A stretch of 64,000 nt of DNA from Sphingomonas aurantiaca (GCF_003050705.1 NZ_QAOG01000002.1:496001-560000); one strand, 5' to 3'; positions 8,716-17,384 are shown, counted from the stretch's first letter. A program made the numbers and translations. The notes: a model not told the origin generated them from the letters alone.

Positions 8716-9804
8716 ATGCGACCAATGGTTTCCTATTGCGACTGGCTCTCACGCCTTGGTACGCTGGCGTTCATTGCCGCGAGCGGGCAAGCTGCTGCCA
8801 TGGCCCCGGACTCGCACCCCTTATCGCCCCCGATCGTTATCGCGCACCGTGGCGCGAGCGGGTTGCGACCCGAGCACACGCTGGCCGCCTATTCGCTCGC
8901 GATCGACCAGGGGGCGGACTTTATCGAGCCCGATCTGGTCCCAACCAAGGACGACGTGCTGGTCGCGCGGCACGAGAACAACATTGCGGATACTACCAAC
9001 GTTGCCGATCATCCCGAGTTCGCAGCCCGCAAAACCACCAAGACGATCGACGGCCAGGCTATGACCGGCTGGTTCGTCGAGGATTTCACGCTCGCCGAGC
9101 TGAAGACGCTCCGCGCGAAGGAGCGCCTGCCGAAACTTCGCCCGGCCAACACCGCCTATGACGGCCAGTTCGAGATCCCGACGCTCGCCGAGATCATCGC
9201 GCTCGCCAAGCGTCGCTCGAAGGAGACGGGCCGGACGATCGGCATTTATCCCGAGACCAAGCACCCGACCTATTTCGCGAGCATCGGCCACCCGACGGAC
9301 GCTAAGCTCGTCGCCGAACTGCGCGAGGCAGGCTGGGATTCGGCTAAGGCACCGGTCTTCATCCAGTCGTTCGAGGTGAAGAACCTCCAGCGGCTTCATA
9401 TGATGACCAAGATCCGGCTGATCCAGCTGATGGACGGGCAGGGCGGCCCCGCCGATCGCGCGCAGCCGAGCTACAAGGCGATGATCACGCCCGACGGCCT
9501 TAAGGCGGTCGCGGCCTATGCCTATGGGATCGGCCCGGGCAAGGAGATGCTCTGGTCCGGCGCGTCACCGACGACGCTGGTCGCCGACGCGCATGCGGCG
9601 GGGCTGCGCGTGCATCCCTGGACCTACCGCGCCGAAAACTATTTCGAACCCGAACGCTTCCGCCGCGGCGCGGACCCGGCGGCACATGGCGATATCGCGG
9701 GTGAGATCGACGCCGGGCTTGCCCAAGGTATCGACGGTTTCTTCACCGACTTTCCGCTATACGGTGCCCAGGCGCGCGACAGGGTGCGCACAGGAGTGAA
9801 GTAA
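8716..9804 (+). CDS. Glycerophosphodiester phosphodiesterase, GlpQ-like, exported
   Basis: A 362-residue GDPD-family enzyme that hydrolyses glycerophosphodiesters to glycerol 3-phosphate and an alcohol. The catalytic HRGASGLRPEHT motif lies at about residues 44-55, followed by the metal-binding acidic pair in FIEPDLVPTKD; a second catalytic histidine is in ARHENN. A hydrophobic stretch after the first dozen residues ending AASGQAAA looks like a signal peptide, so it is probably periplasmic. Length matches GlpQ-type enzymes rather than the short cytoplasmic UgpQ type. A second in-frame ATG three codons in (8725) is an alternative start. The next gene follows with no gap. Confidence 0.92.
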   Translation: MRPMVSYCDWLSRLGTLAFIAASGQAAAMAPDSHPLSPPIVIAHRGASGLRPEHTLAAYSLAIDQGADFIEPDLVPTKDDVLVARHENNIADTTNVADHPEFAARKTTKTIDGQAMTGWFVEDFTLAELKTLRAKERLPKLRPANTAYDGQFEIPTLAEIIALAKRRSKETGRTIGIYPETKHPTYFASIGHPTDAKLVAELREAGWDSAKAPVFIQSFEVKNLQRLHMMTKIRLIQLMDGQGGPADRAQPSYKAMITPDGLKAVAAYAYGIGPGKEMLWSGASPTTLVADAHAAGLRVHPWTYRAENYFEPERFRRGADPAAHGDIAGEIDAGLAQGIDGFFTDFPLYGAQARDRVRTGVK

Positions 9805-10083
9805 ATGCGTAAAGTCCTTCCCGTGCTGGCCGTCCTGCCGTTCCTCGTCAGCGGCTGCATCAGCACCGCCACCTCGATCGTGAAGGCGCCGTTCCAGGTC
9901 GCCGGCAAGGCGGTCGACTGGACGACGACCAGCCAGGAAGAATCGGACCGCAACTACGGCCGCAAGATGCGCAAGCAGGAGGCCGAGGAGGGCAAGCAGC
10001 GCAAGGAACTCGCCAAGCGCTGCAAGAAGGATCCGCAGCGCTCGGAATGCGGCCAGTATCAGGGCTATCGCGCGGGGAACTGA
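9805..10083 (+). CDS. Small putative lipoprotein
   Basis: A 92-residue protein with a lipoprotein signal peptide: MRK, hydrophobic core, and LVSGC lipobox with C18 as the acylated residue. The mature part is short and strongly charged (repeated Lys/Glu/Arg between residues 45 and 80), ending CKKDPQRSECGQYQGYR with two cysteines that could form a disulfide. The ATG directly follows the GDPD stop, and AGGAG lies 8 bases upstream inside the GDPD gene, so the two are co-translated. I do not recognise a named family. An outer-membrane or periplasmic-facing lipoprotein is inferred. Confidence 0.8.
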   Translation: MRKVLPVLAVLPFLVSGCISTATSIVKAPFQVAGKAVDWTTTSQEESDRNYGRKMRKQEAEEGKQRKELAKRCKKDPQRSECGQYQGYRAGN

Positions 10084-10112
10084 GCTCCTTTCATACCACC
10101 AAGCTGCCGCCC

Positions 10113-10210
10113 CCCCGGCGAAGGCCGGGGCCCAGTTGGGAAACAGAGGGTAACGTCGCACCGCCCTTCGTCAGCAACGTCCCCCAACTGGACCCCGGCC
10201 TCCGCCGGGG
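10113..10210. repeat. REP-like inverted repeat, family C
   Basis: CCCCGGCGAAGGCCGGGG with CCCAGTTGGG at the left, and its reverse complement at 10183-10210. It lies between the convergent small lipoprotein gene and the TIGR02117-type gene, where it may also act in transcription termination. Confidence 0.85.
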
Positions 10211-10244
10211 TTGCGACCCAGGATATGGTGCCCTTCACGTCCTT

Positions 10245-10297
10245 GTTCTCTTGCGAAGGCGGGAGCCCAGTCTGGACTCCCGCCTTCGCGGGAGAAC
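10245..10297. repeat. REP-like short inverted repeat, family C variant
   Basis: GTTCTCTTGCGAAGGCGGGA pairs with TCCCGCCTTCGCGGGAGAAC across a short centre (GCCCAGTCTGGAC). It ends 6 bp before the stop codon of the gene on the minus strand, a plausible terminator position. Confidence 0.75.
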
Positions 10298-10302
10298 AGT
10301 CT

Positions 10303-10968
10303 TCAGAACCACCCCATCACCGTAACCGGAAACGGCGTCCAAGCCCCGACCCGTACCCCGGCAAACCGAAGCGCATCCCCCGTCCAGCTGTTGCACGTCC
10401 GAACCGCATCATACCGGCCGTTAGCGTCATAAAACGCGTCATATCCCGCATATCCCCGATACCGCGCACCCCCGTCGCGAAAGCTCGCGCGGATATACGC
10501 CGCCAGCCGCCGATACTGCGCCGGCGTCACCACGATCTTTCGAGCGCCGTCGCCCGCCCGCGGCACCGGCAGATGCTCGACATGCATCAACGTCCGCGTG
10601 CTCCCGGTCGCTGCCGCCAGCACCGTCCGCAGCTTCACGTCGGCCCAGGTCGGCGTCTCGAGGTAGAACGTCTTCTCGCCCCACCCGAACGCCACATGAT
10701 CATACCCCGCAAACCGCGGATCGCGCAGGTCCTCCGCGCGCGCCACGCCGCGCCAGTCGACCCCGGCCGCGACCTTCGGCACGATGATCCCGGTATGCAC
10801 CCCGTTGCTTTCGACGAAGATGCGGATCCCGTGCGCAGGCGGCGCCCAGTCACGATTGCTCGGGATAGCGCCTCCCACCAGACCCGCGACGGCATAGCTC
10901 GCGACCAGCGCCAACACCGCCGCGATACCCCCTAAAATCAGCCTGATCGCGCGCATTTCCGTCTTCAT
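10303..10968 (-). CDS. TIGR02117/DUF2459-like conserved protein
   Basis: A 221-residue protein with one N-terminal membrane segment (about residues 7-32) and a conserved soluble domain containing SNGVHTGIIVP, AFGWGEKTFYLETP and TCNSWTGDALRFAGV. The His-Cys-Asn-Ser pattern and the overall layout match the family once called urease-region conserved hypothetical (TIGR02117/DUF2459), whose biochemical role I cannot state. A second start (MRAIRL, 10956) is possible. Its start codon lies only 16 bp from that of the divergent phenylalanine hydroxylase gene. Confidence 0.8.
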   Translation of the reverse strand: MKTEMRAIRLILGGIAAVLALVASYAVAGLVGGAIPSNRDWAPPAHGIRIFVESNGVHTGIIVPKVAAGVDWRGVARAEDLRDPRFAGYDHVAFGWGEKTFYLETPTWADVKLRTVLAAATGSTRTLMHVEHLPVPRAGDGARKIVVTPAQYRRLAAYIRASFRDGGARYRGYAGYDAFYDANGRYDAVRTCNSWTGDALRFAGVRVGAWTPFPVTVMGWF

Positions 10969-10984
10969 TCCGTCATGCTAGACG

Positions 10985-11869
10985 ATGCGCATGGCAGAAG
11001 AAACGCACGTGCTGAGCACGCCGCCCGAAGGCGCTCCCGACTGGACGATCCCGCAAAACTGGTCGGCCTATACCGCGGAGGATCACGCGACCTGGGACAC
11101 GCTGTTCGCGCGCCAGTCGAAACTGCTCCCCGGGCGCGCGTCGAACGCGTGGCTGCGCGGGCTCGACGTGCTCAAGCTCTCGAAACCCGGCATCCCCGAT
11201 TTCGAGGAACTCTCCGAACGCCTGACGAAGCTCACCGGCTGGTCGGTCGTCGCAGTGCCGGGCCTCGTCCCCGACGACGTGTTCTTCGACCACATGGCCA
11301 ATCGCCGCTTCGTCGCGGGCAATTTCATCCGCCGCCCCGACCAGCTCGATTACCTGCAGGAGCCCGACGTCTTCCACGACGTGTTCGGTCACGTCCCGAT
11401 GCTCGCCGACCCGGTCTTCGCCGACTACCTCGCCGCGTATGGCCGCGGCGGCCAGCGCGCGCTCGGGCTCGACGCGCTGAAATATCTCGGGCGGCTCTAT
11501 TGGTACACGGTCGAGTTCGGCCTGATCGCCGAACCCGAGGGCCTGCGCATCTACGGCTCGGGGATCGTCTCCAGCTATGCGGAGACGCGGTTCGCGCTCG
11601 ACGATCCAAGCCCCAACCGCATTGCGCTCGACCTCGCGCGCGTGATGCGGACCGAATACCGGATCGACGATTTCCAGCAGAACTACTTCGTCATCCCCAG
11701 CTTCGACGAGCTGTTGCGACTGACGGTCGAAACCGACTTCGCACCGTTGTACGAGGAACTGAAGGCATTGCCGGATATCCCCGTCGCGCAGATCGAGCCG
11801 GGCGATGTCGTGCTGACCGAGGGCACACAGGACTATGCGAACGCGAAGCTCGCGACGCTCAGTGCATAG
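10985..11869 (+). CDS. phhA: Phenylalanine 4-monooxygenase
   Basis: A 294-residue aromatic amino acid hydroxylase that converts phenylalanine to tyrosine using Fe(II), O2 and a pterin. The iron ligands are visible as H131 and H136 in PDVFHDVFGHVPML and E177 in YWYTVEFGL. Length fits the single-domain bacterial enzymes, which lack the regulatory and tetramerisation domains of the animal proteins. An alternative ATG lies two codons downstream (10991). The usual bacterial partner, a pterin carbinolamine dehydratase, is not adjacent. A family C repeat follows the stop. Confidence 0.95.
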   Translation: MRMAEETHVLSTPPEGAPDWTIPQNWSAYTAEDHATWDTLFARQSKLLPGRASNAWLRGLDVLKLSKPGIPDFEELSERLTKLTGWSVVAVPGLVPDDVFFDHMANRRFVAGNFIRRPDQLDYLQEPDVFHDVFGHVPMLADPVFADYLAAYGRGGQRALGLDALKYLGRLYWYTVEFGLIAEPEGLRIYGSGIVSSYAETRFALDDPSPNRIALDLARVMRTEYRIDDFQQNYFVIPSFDELLRLTVETDFAPLYEELKALPDIPVAQIEPGDVVLTEGTQDYANAKLATLSA

Positions 11870-11910
11870 TACCACCACTCCGGCGCGATCCTACCACCCC
11901 GGCATGATGC

Positions 11911-12004
11911 CACCACCCCGGCGAAGGCCGGGGCCCAATTGGGCGAACCTCTGAAATAGAGTCGCACCACCATCCCAATTGGGCCCCGGCCTCCGCCGGG
12001 GTGG
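11911..12004. repeat. REP-like inverted repeat, family C
   Basis: Left arm 11911-11943 (CACCCCGGCGAAGGCCGGGG, then CCCAATTGGG) and right arm 11974-12004 in inverse orientation. It lies between the convergent phhA and prmA genes, so it may serve as a bidirectional terminator. Confidence 0.85.
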
Positions 12005-12047
12005 CGTCAGAGGTGAGGCGAGGGCGGTCTCTACCGGGCCGGCCAGC

Positions 12048-12995
12048 TCAGATATCCAGCGCCCACCCATCGCGCCCCTTGGGATCGAACGGCCCGCTAG
12101 GCACAAACCGCACCGCCCCCGCCTTCAACCGAAGCACACTCCAATCCCCCCGCCGGTCGACCGCCTCAAGCGAGCACCCGCACGCCTCATACGCCGCGAC
12201 CACGCCGCCGCGCTGCGTCTCCAGCAACCCCGCCAGCACGATCGTCGCCCCCGCATCGGCGATCGAAGCGATCTCGGGCGCCATCGACACCAGCGGCCCG
12301 GCCAGGATATTCGCGATCACCAGATCATACGGCGCCGTCGCCACGATCGCGTCGTCGAGCGTCCCATCCGCCACGACCAATTCGATCCCGGAAACCCCGT
12401 TCAGATCCGCATTCTCGCGCGTGACGTCGATCGAGACCGGATCGATATCCGTCCCCATCACCGCCGCCTCGGGCCACAGATGCGCCGCCGCGAACGCGAG
12501 CAGCCCGGTCCCCGTGCCGATATCGATCACGTTCGCAAAGTCGGCGTCCGCCATCCCGTCGAGCATCGCCAGACACCCGCTGGTCGTCTCGTGATGCCCC
12601 GTCCCGAACGCGCGGCTCGCCTCGATCAGGAACGCGCGCGTGTCCGCCGGCACCGCGCCCGCATGCGCGCCGGTATGCACGAAGAACCGCCCGACCGACA
12701 AAGGCTCGAGCCCCGCCTGGCTCATCGTCACCCAATCGGCATCGCCCAACCGCTCGACCGCGATCTCGGCCCCCGCCGCGCTCGGCACCAGCGCACGCAC
12801 CGCCGCGACCGTATCGGCCGCCGGCTCATGCTCGAAATACGCATCGAGCCGCCACGATTCGACGTCGTCCTCGATCTCCTCGGTCGTCATCAACACGGCG
12901 TCGCCCGGGATCGCGTTACCGAGGTCGTCGCTCGCATCGATCGCCTCCGCCTCCGCCCGCGTGCAGGGCAGAGTCAGCTTCCAGCTATCGGACAT
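12048..12995 (-). CDS. prmA: Ribosomal protein L11 methyltransferase
   Basis: A 315-residue SAM-dependent methyltransferase. FGTGHHETTSGCL (substrate/SAM loop) is followed by VIDIGTGTGLLAFAAAHL (motif I), MGTDIDPVSIDVTRENA and DLVIANILAGPL, the NxL-type motif typical of PrmA. It should trimethylate ribosomal protein L11. The N-terminal part of about 130 residues is poorly conserved, as expected. MSDSWKL is chosen as the start because GGAG lies 6 bases ahead; an ATG four codons upstream (13007) is in frame. It overlaps the end of the SDR gene by 11 bp, so the two are probably co-transcribed. Confidence 0.92.
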   Translation of the reverse strand: MSDSWKLTLPCTRAEAEAIDASDDLGNAIPGDAVLMTTEEIEDDVESWRLDAYFEHEPAADTVAAVRALVPSAAGAEIAVERLGDADWVTMSQAGLEPLSVGRFFVHTGAHAGAVPADTRAFLIEASRAFGTGHHETTSGCLAMLDGMADADFANVIDIGTGTGLLAFAAAHLWPEAAVMGTDIDPVSIDVTRENADLNGVSGIELVVADGTLDDAIVATAPYDLVIANILAGPLVSMAPEIASIADAGATIVLAGLLETQRGGVVAAYEACGCSLEAVDRRGDWSVLRLKAGAVRFVPSGPFDPKGRDGWALDI

Positions 12996-13674
12996 AGCTC
13001 GCTCCATTCACGTCGATCACCGATCCCGTCATCGAGGCCGGAGCCTCCAGTGCAAGGAACTTGGCCGCCGCCGCCACCTCTTCGGGCGCCGCGACCCGCC
13101 CCAGCGGAATATCCGCCAGCAACGCATCGCCCCCGCGGCTCGACAGATAATCGTCCGCCATCCCGGTCATCGTGAACCCGGGACACACCGCGTACGCCAG
13201 GATCCCCTCGCGGGCATAGCCACGGGCAATGGTCTTGGTCATCGCCACCATCCCCGCCTTCGACGCGGCATAATGCCAGTGCGCCGGCGAATCGCCACGA
13301 TAGGCGGCGCGGCTGGCGATGTTGACGATCCGGCCTCCGACATTGCGCGATTGCCAGTGCAGCACGGCCAGCCGGCAAAGCTCGGCGGATGCGGTCAGGT
13401 TGATCCGCATCGTCCGCTCCCACTGCGCGGTCCAGTCGTCGTCACCGAGCGGACTGGCCTCGAACACCCCCGCATTGTTGATCAGCACGTCGATCGCACC
13501 GTCCGCTTGCTCCAGCGCAGCGTTCCACAATGCCGTGGGCCCTGCCGGATCTGCGAAGTCGGCGGGGATGCCGCTTGCGGTCCCGTGCCCGATGACGGAG
13601 GCGCCCGCGTCGGTCAGCGCCAGATGGATCGCCGCGCCGATGCCGCGGCTGGAGCCGGTGAGTAATATGGTCAT
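12985..13674 (-). CDS. SDR-family NAD(P)-dependent oxidoreductase
   Basis: A 229-residue classical short-chain dehydrogenase. TGSSRGIG near the N-terminus binds NAD(P), INNAGVFEAS is the NNAG motif, and NIASRAAY with HYAASKAGM gives the Ser-Tyr-Lys catalytic set. The C-terminal GSVIDVNGASYVR resembles 3-oxoacyl-ACP reductase-like members, but the substrate cannot be told. Overlap with prmA suggests shared expression rather than a shared pathway. Confidence 0.9.
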   Translation of the reverse strand: MTILLTGSSRGIGAAIHLALTDAGASVIGHGTASGIPADFADPAGPTALWNAALEQADGAIDVLINNAGVFEASPLGDDDWTAQWERTMRINLTASAELCRLAVLHWQSRNVGGRIVNIASRAAYRGDSPAHWHYAASKAGMVAMTKTIARGYAREGILAYAVCPGFTMTGMADDYLSSRGGDALLADIPLGRVAAPEEVAAAAKFLALEAPASMTGSVIDVNGASYVR

Positions 13675-13753
13675 GCGCCGCCCTTAGCGTCCGGTTTCGT
13701 GTTGCGTCACCCCATGCCGACGCCCGCAGCCTAGCTGAACGATACGCGGATCG

Positions 13754-15493
13754 TCATTCGGGCGCGCGTTGCAGCTTGCCGACACGCTGGATCTGCGAAA
13801 CGGTGCCGTCCTCGCTGATAGCGACGCCTTCGCTGCGCGGATCGGCCGCGCCCACCCATTTGCCGCCGACGCGTTCGATCGCGTTCGCCTTCAGGCCGAG
13901 TGCCGCGACCTGCACGGTTTCGCCGAGCGCCTGCAACGCCGGGACCATCGCCTCGCGCTCGGTGCCCTTCTCGACCGCGGCGACATGGCCGGGGGCGTAG
14001 ATCAGGCCGAGCGCGATCGAGTCCTGCGCCGACAATTTCCAGTCGACCACGCCGATGATCGCCTTGGCCACCTGCGCGATGATCGTCGAGCCGCCCGCCG
14101 CGCCGACCGCTAGGCGGACCTTGCCGTCCGGGCCATAGACGATCGTCGGCGACATCGAGCTGCGCGGCCGCTTGCCGCCCTCGACCCGGTTGGCGACGAG
14201 CGCGCCGTTCTTCTCGGGGACGATGTCGAAATCGGTGAGCTGGTTGTTGAGCACGGTCCCGTCGACGGTGATCCCCGAACCGAAATACCCCTCGACGGTA
14301 GTCGTCACCTCGACGACGTTGCCGCGCGCATCGGAGACCGCGAGGTCGGTGGTGCCGGGAACTTCGCTGACCGGCGCGCGGACGCGGGCAGGGGCGCCGG
14401 GGGGCGTGCCGGGCGCGACGCTCGCCATCGTCGTCGTGGGCGAGATCAGCGCGGAGCGCGACGCGAGATAGCCTTGAGAAAGCATGCCCGTCACCGGCAC
14501 GCGGACGAAATCGGGATCGCCGACGTACAGGTCACGATCGGCGTAAGCGAGCCGCGAGGATTCGGCGAACAGGTGCCACGCCTGTGCGCTGTCCTTGCCG
14601 AGCTTGCCCATGTCGAAGCGTTCGAGCTGCTTGAGGATCATCAGAACGGTAATGCCGCCCGACGAGGGCGGGCCCATCCCGCAGACGCGGTACACGCGAT
14701 ATTTTATGCAGACGGGCGGGCGGTTCTTGGCGTCGTAGCTGGCGAGGTCGCCCAGAGTCATCTTCGACGGGTTGCGCGCGGCAGTGTTGACCGCGGTGAC
14801 GATCTTCTGCGCCTGCGGACCGACATAGAAGCTGTCGGGGCCCTGGGTCGCGATCCGCTGGAGAAGAGCGGCCTGCGCGGGGTTCTTGATCGTCGCGCCG
14901 GTCGCGATCGGCGAGCCATCAGGCGCGGAGAAGAGTTTGCGCGTTTCGGGCGTGATGTGGTCGCCATAGGCCGACATGCCGTTGACGAGGCGCGGCGAGG
15001 CCTGGAAGCCGTTGGTCGCAAGGCGGATCGCGGGGGCGAACAACTGCGCCCAGGGGAGCTTGCCCGACGCGCGGTGCGCGAGCGCCATGCCGCGCAGCGC
15101 GCCGGGTATGCCGACGCTGCGGCCGCCGGGGACCGCGTCGGTATGGCTCAGCGGCGTGCCGTCGGGGGCGTAGAACCAGCGCGCGTCGGCGGCGGCTGGC
15201 GCGGTCTCGCGCGCGTCGATCGTGCTGAGCGCACCGCTGGCCGCGTGGCTGACCCAGAAGCTGCCGCCGCCGATCCCCGAGCTTTGCGGTTCGACGACGT
15301 TGAGCGCGAGCATCGTCGCGATCGCCGCATCTGTGGCGCTGCCGCCTGCACGCAGGATCTCGACGCCGGCCGCCGCCGCGCGCGGGTCGGCAGCGCTGAC
15401 CATGCCTTGGTCCTTCGCCGGGGCGGGGGTGGGTTTGCGCGCCTCGGTGGCGGCGGGGACGAGAAGGGTGAGCGCTAGGAGAGAAGTCTTCAT
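13754..15493 (-). CDS. ggt: Gamma-glutamyltransferase
   Basis: A 579-residue proenzyme starting at MKTSLLALTLLVPAATEA, a likely signal peptide; the frame stays open upstream for another 31 codons but that part runs into a repeat. GGSATDAAIA and GSGGGSFWVSH-like motifs mark the large subunit. PGTTDLAVSD holds the autoprocessing and catalytic threonine T381, matching TTHYSVVD of the Escherichia coli enzyme. It should cleave glutathione and other gamma-glutamyl compounds in the periplasm. The ribosome-binding region is not strong. A family D repeat lies just upstream. Confidence 0.93.
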   Translation of the reverse strand: MKTSLLALTLLVPAATEARKPTPAPAKDQGMVSAADPRAAAAGVEILRAGGSATDAAIATMLALNVVEPQSSGIGGGSFWVSHAASGALSTIDARETAPAAADARWFYAPDGTPLSHTDAVPGGRSVGIPGALRGMALAHRASGKLPWAQLFAPAIRLATNGFQASPRLVNGMSAYGDHITPETRKLFSAPDGSPIATGATIKNPAQAALLQRIATQGPDSFYVGPQAQKIVTAVNTAARNPSKMTLGDLASYDAKNRPPVCIKYRVYRVCGMGPPSSGGITVLMILKQLERFDMGKLGKDSAQAWHLFAESSRLAYADRDLYVGDPDFVRVPVTGMLSQGYLASRSALISPTTTMASVAPGTPPGAPARVRAPVSEVPGTTDLAVSDARGNVVEVTTTVEGYFGSGITVDGTVLNNQLTDFDIVPEKNGALVANRVEGGKRPRSSMSPTIVYGPDGKVRLAVGAAGGSTIIAQVAKAIIGVVDWKLSAQDSIALGLIYAPGHVAAVEKGTEREAMVPALQALGETVQVAALGLKANAIERVGGKWVGAADPRSEGVAISEDGTVSQIQRVGKLQRAPE

Positions 15494-15548
15494 CGCGCGC
15501 GAACCTAGCGCGGTTCGAATAGGAGGCAAGGCGTCGTCGTACATTCCC

Positions 15549-15633
15549 CCGTCATCCTGGGCTCGACCCAGGATCCAGAGCCACACAGGGCGGCCTGCGC
15601 GGCTCTGGATCCCAGCTTTCGCTGGGATGACGG
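15549..15633. repeat. REP-like inverted repeat, family D
   Basis: Left arm CCGTCATCCTGGGCTCGACC and CAGGATCCAGAG (15549-15580) faces GGCTCTGGATCCCAGC and TTTCGCTGGGATGACGG (15602-15633). It lies between ggt and pyrD on the minus strand. Family D members with the GACGAAAGTC variant are at 44161-44243 and 58766-58848. Confidence 0.8.
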
Positions 15634-15642
15634 AAGGGGGTG

Positions 15643-16674
15643 TCAGCGCGCGTCGACCCCTACTGCGTCGCCAACGCTCGCGAACCCGTCGCGCGTCAGC
15701 AGCGCGTCCAGTTCGCGCAGCATCCGCGCCGGCAGGCCCGGACCCTCATAGACCAAAGCGGTATAAAACTGGACGAGGCTCGCCCCCGCACGGATCCGGG
15801 CATAGGCCTCCGCACCGCTGCCGATGCCGCCGACCGAGATCAGCGGGATCGCCGCGCCGGTCGCCTTGCGGAAGTCGGCCAGGCGCTGGCGGGCCAGCGG
15901 CGCGAGCGGCGCGCCGGACAGCCCGCCGGTTTCCTTCGCATTCCCCGAGCGCAACCCGGGGCGGGTGATCGTCGTGTTGTTGACGATCAGCGCGTCGATG
16001 CGGTTGTCGATCGCGGCGCGCGCGATGTCGTCGATGTCCGCGGGCTCGAGGTCGGGCGCGACCTTCAGGAAGATCGGCGTGGTGCCCTTCGCACCTGTAC
16101 AGGCAGCAAGCAGGTCGCGCAGCGCCGCGCCGTGCTGCAGATCGCGCAGGCCTGGCGTGTTGGGGGAGCTGATGTTGATCGTGATATAATCGGCGTGCGG
16201 CGCGGCGCGGGTGACGCCGTGGACGTAATCCGCGGTGCGATCGCTTGCGTCCTTGTTCGCGCCGACGTTGATGCCGAGCACGCCCTTGCCGCGCGTATAG
16301 GCTTTCGCCCGGACGAGCGCCGCATCGAGGCCGCCATTGTTGAAACCGAGCCGGTTGATGACCGCGCGGTCTTCGGGAAGGCGGAAGATGCGCGGCTTGG
16401 GGTTGCCAGGCTGGGGCAGGGGCGTGAGCGTGCCGATCTCGACGCTGCCGAGGCCCAGCCCGAAGAACCCGTCGATCGCACGCCCGTCCTTGTCGACGCC
16501 CGCCGCGAGCCCCACCGGATTGGGAAACGCGATCCCCGCCACGGTGGTCGCAAGCCGGGGAACGCTGGGGGCGAGCGGGGTGCCCGCCTTGCCCCATGCG
16601 GCGAGCGCGGCAATCGTCAGGCCATGCGCGCGTTCGGCGTCGAGGCGGAAGAGAAGCGGGTGGTAGAAGGCCAT
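15643..16674 (-). CDS. pyrD: Dihydroorotate dehydrogenase (quinone), class 2
   Basis: A 343-residue enzyme of pyrimidine synthesis, oxidising dihydroorotate to orotate with FMN and passing electrons to quinone. The N-terminal MAFYHPLLFRLDAERAH segment is the membrane-associating helix of class 2 enzymes; FPNPVGLAAGVDKDG, NRLGFNNGG, NISSPNTPGLRDLQ (with the conserved catalytic serine region) and SVGGIGSGAEAYARIRAGAS (FMN phosphate binding) follow in order. The start at MAFYHP is preferred over an ATG five codons upstream. Divergent from the suf operon. Confidence 0.94.
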   Translation of the reverse strand: MAFYHPLLFRLDAERAHGLTIAALAAWGKAGTPLAPSVPRLATTVAGIAFPNPVGLAAGVDKDGRAIDGFFGLGLGSVEIGTLTPLPQPGNPKPRIFRLPEDRAVINRLGFNNGGLDAALVRAKAYTRGKGVLGINVGANKDASDRTADYVHGVTRAAPHADYITINISSPNTPGLRDLQHGAALRDLLAACTGAKGTTPIFLKVAPDLEPADIDDIARAAIDNRIDALIVNNTTITRPGLRSGNAKETGGLSGAPLAPLARQRLADFRKATGAAIPLISVGGIGSGAEAYARIRAGASLVQFYTALVYEGPGLPARMLRELDALLTRDGFASVGDAVGVDAR

Positions 16675-16792
16675 GCGCGCTCTTCGCACCGGTTCGCGCT
16701 CAGGTCAAAAGCGCGCGAAAATCCCGCCCCAGTTGCGAGTCGTTAGCACGCGCCGACGGGTTGACGATGACTTCCGCAGAGCCCATTTGCGC

Positions 16793-16815
16793 AATCGGAT
16801 CATATCGGTCCGATT
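16793..16815. promoter_or_regulatory. Candidate SufR operator (inverted repeat)
   Basis: AATCGGA (16793-16799) and TCCGATT (16809-16815) form a perfect 7-bp inverted repeat around a 9-bp centre, ending 16 bp before the sufR start codon. A TTGACG element lies at 16761-16766. Rrf2-family regulators bind dyads of this kind at their own promoters, so autoregulation is inferred. Confidence 0.5.
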
Positions 16816-16831
16816 GGACTCACAAGCCACC

Positions 16832-17260
16832 ATGCGTCTTTCCAGCCTAGCCGACTATGCGGTCGTGATGATGAGCGCCGCGGCGCGTCATTGTGGCGGC
16901 ATCGCGCGGCTGAACGCGACGTTGCTGAGCGAGGAGACCGGCGTGCCGCTGCCGACCGTGCAGAAGTTGGTGAGCCGGTTGTCCGCCGCGGGGCTGATCG
17001 AGAGCACGCGCGGCACCGGCGGCGGATTCCGCCTGTCGCGCCCGCCGGCGTCGATCTCGCTCGCCGACATCATCGAGGCGGTAGAGGGTCCGATCGCGCT
17101 GACCGCGTGCGTCGACGGCGCGGCACAGGATTGCTGCATCGACCAGACGTGCAAGGTGAAGCCGCACTGGAACGCGGTGAACGGCGCTGTCCGTGGTGCG
17201 CTCGCTGGCGTGACGCTGGCAAGCCTTTCGCAAGTCCCGAATTCGCCGGTGCCCGCATGA
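16832..17260 (+). CDS. sufR: Rrf2-family regulator of the suf operon
   Basis: A 142-residue Rrf2/IscR-like transcription regulator (SUF system regulator branch). The winged helix starts [14 protein letters not shown] and includes [18 protein letters not shown] with the glycine-rich wing [11 protein letters not shown]. Three cysteines that could bind an Fe-S cluster lie in the region [21 protein letters not shown] (about residues 90-110). It heads the operon and presumably senses Fe-S status. ATG at 16832 is chosen because it gives the canonical N-terminus; upstream in-frame codons overlap pyrD's leader. Confidence 0.9.
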   Translation: MRLSSLADYAVVMMSAAARHCGGIARLNATLLSEETGVPLPTVQKLVSRLSAAGLIESTRGTGGGFRLSRPPASISLADIIEAVEGPIALTACVDGAAQDCCIDQTCKVKPHWNAVNGAVRGALAGVTLASLSQVPNSPVPA

Positions 17261-17283
17261 CGCGCGCAGCGCCTTACCCCTTT

Positions 17284-17349
17284 CTCCGCGATCTCTGCGC
17301 CTCCGCGCGCAAAATTTCTTGTTCGCGCAGAGGCGCAGAGATCGCAGAG
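17284..17349. repeat. 26-bp inverted repeat with following T-run between sufR and sufB
   Basis: The left arm 17284-17309 and right arm 17324-17349 are 26 bases each and match at 24 positions as reverse complements; the core is CGCAGAGGCGCAGAGATCGC. The loop is 14 bases. Five T follow at once (17350-17354), giving the layout of an intrinsic terminator or attenuator inside the suf operon. I recall similar CGCAGAGGCGCAGAG palindromes scattered in many bacterial genomes, so it may be a mobile repeat instead. Confidence 0.75.
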
Positions 17350-17384
17350 TTTTTAGAGAGCCGCGCCGCGGCGGAGATGGAATG

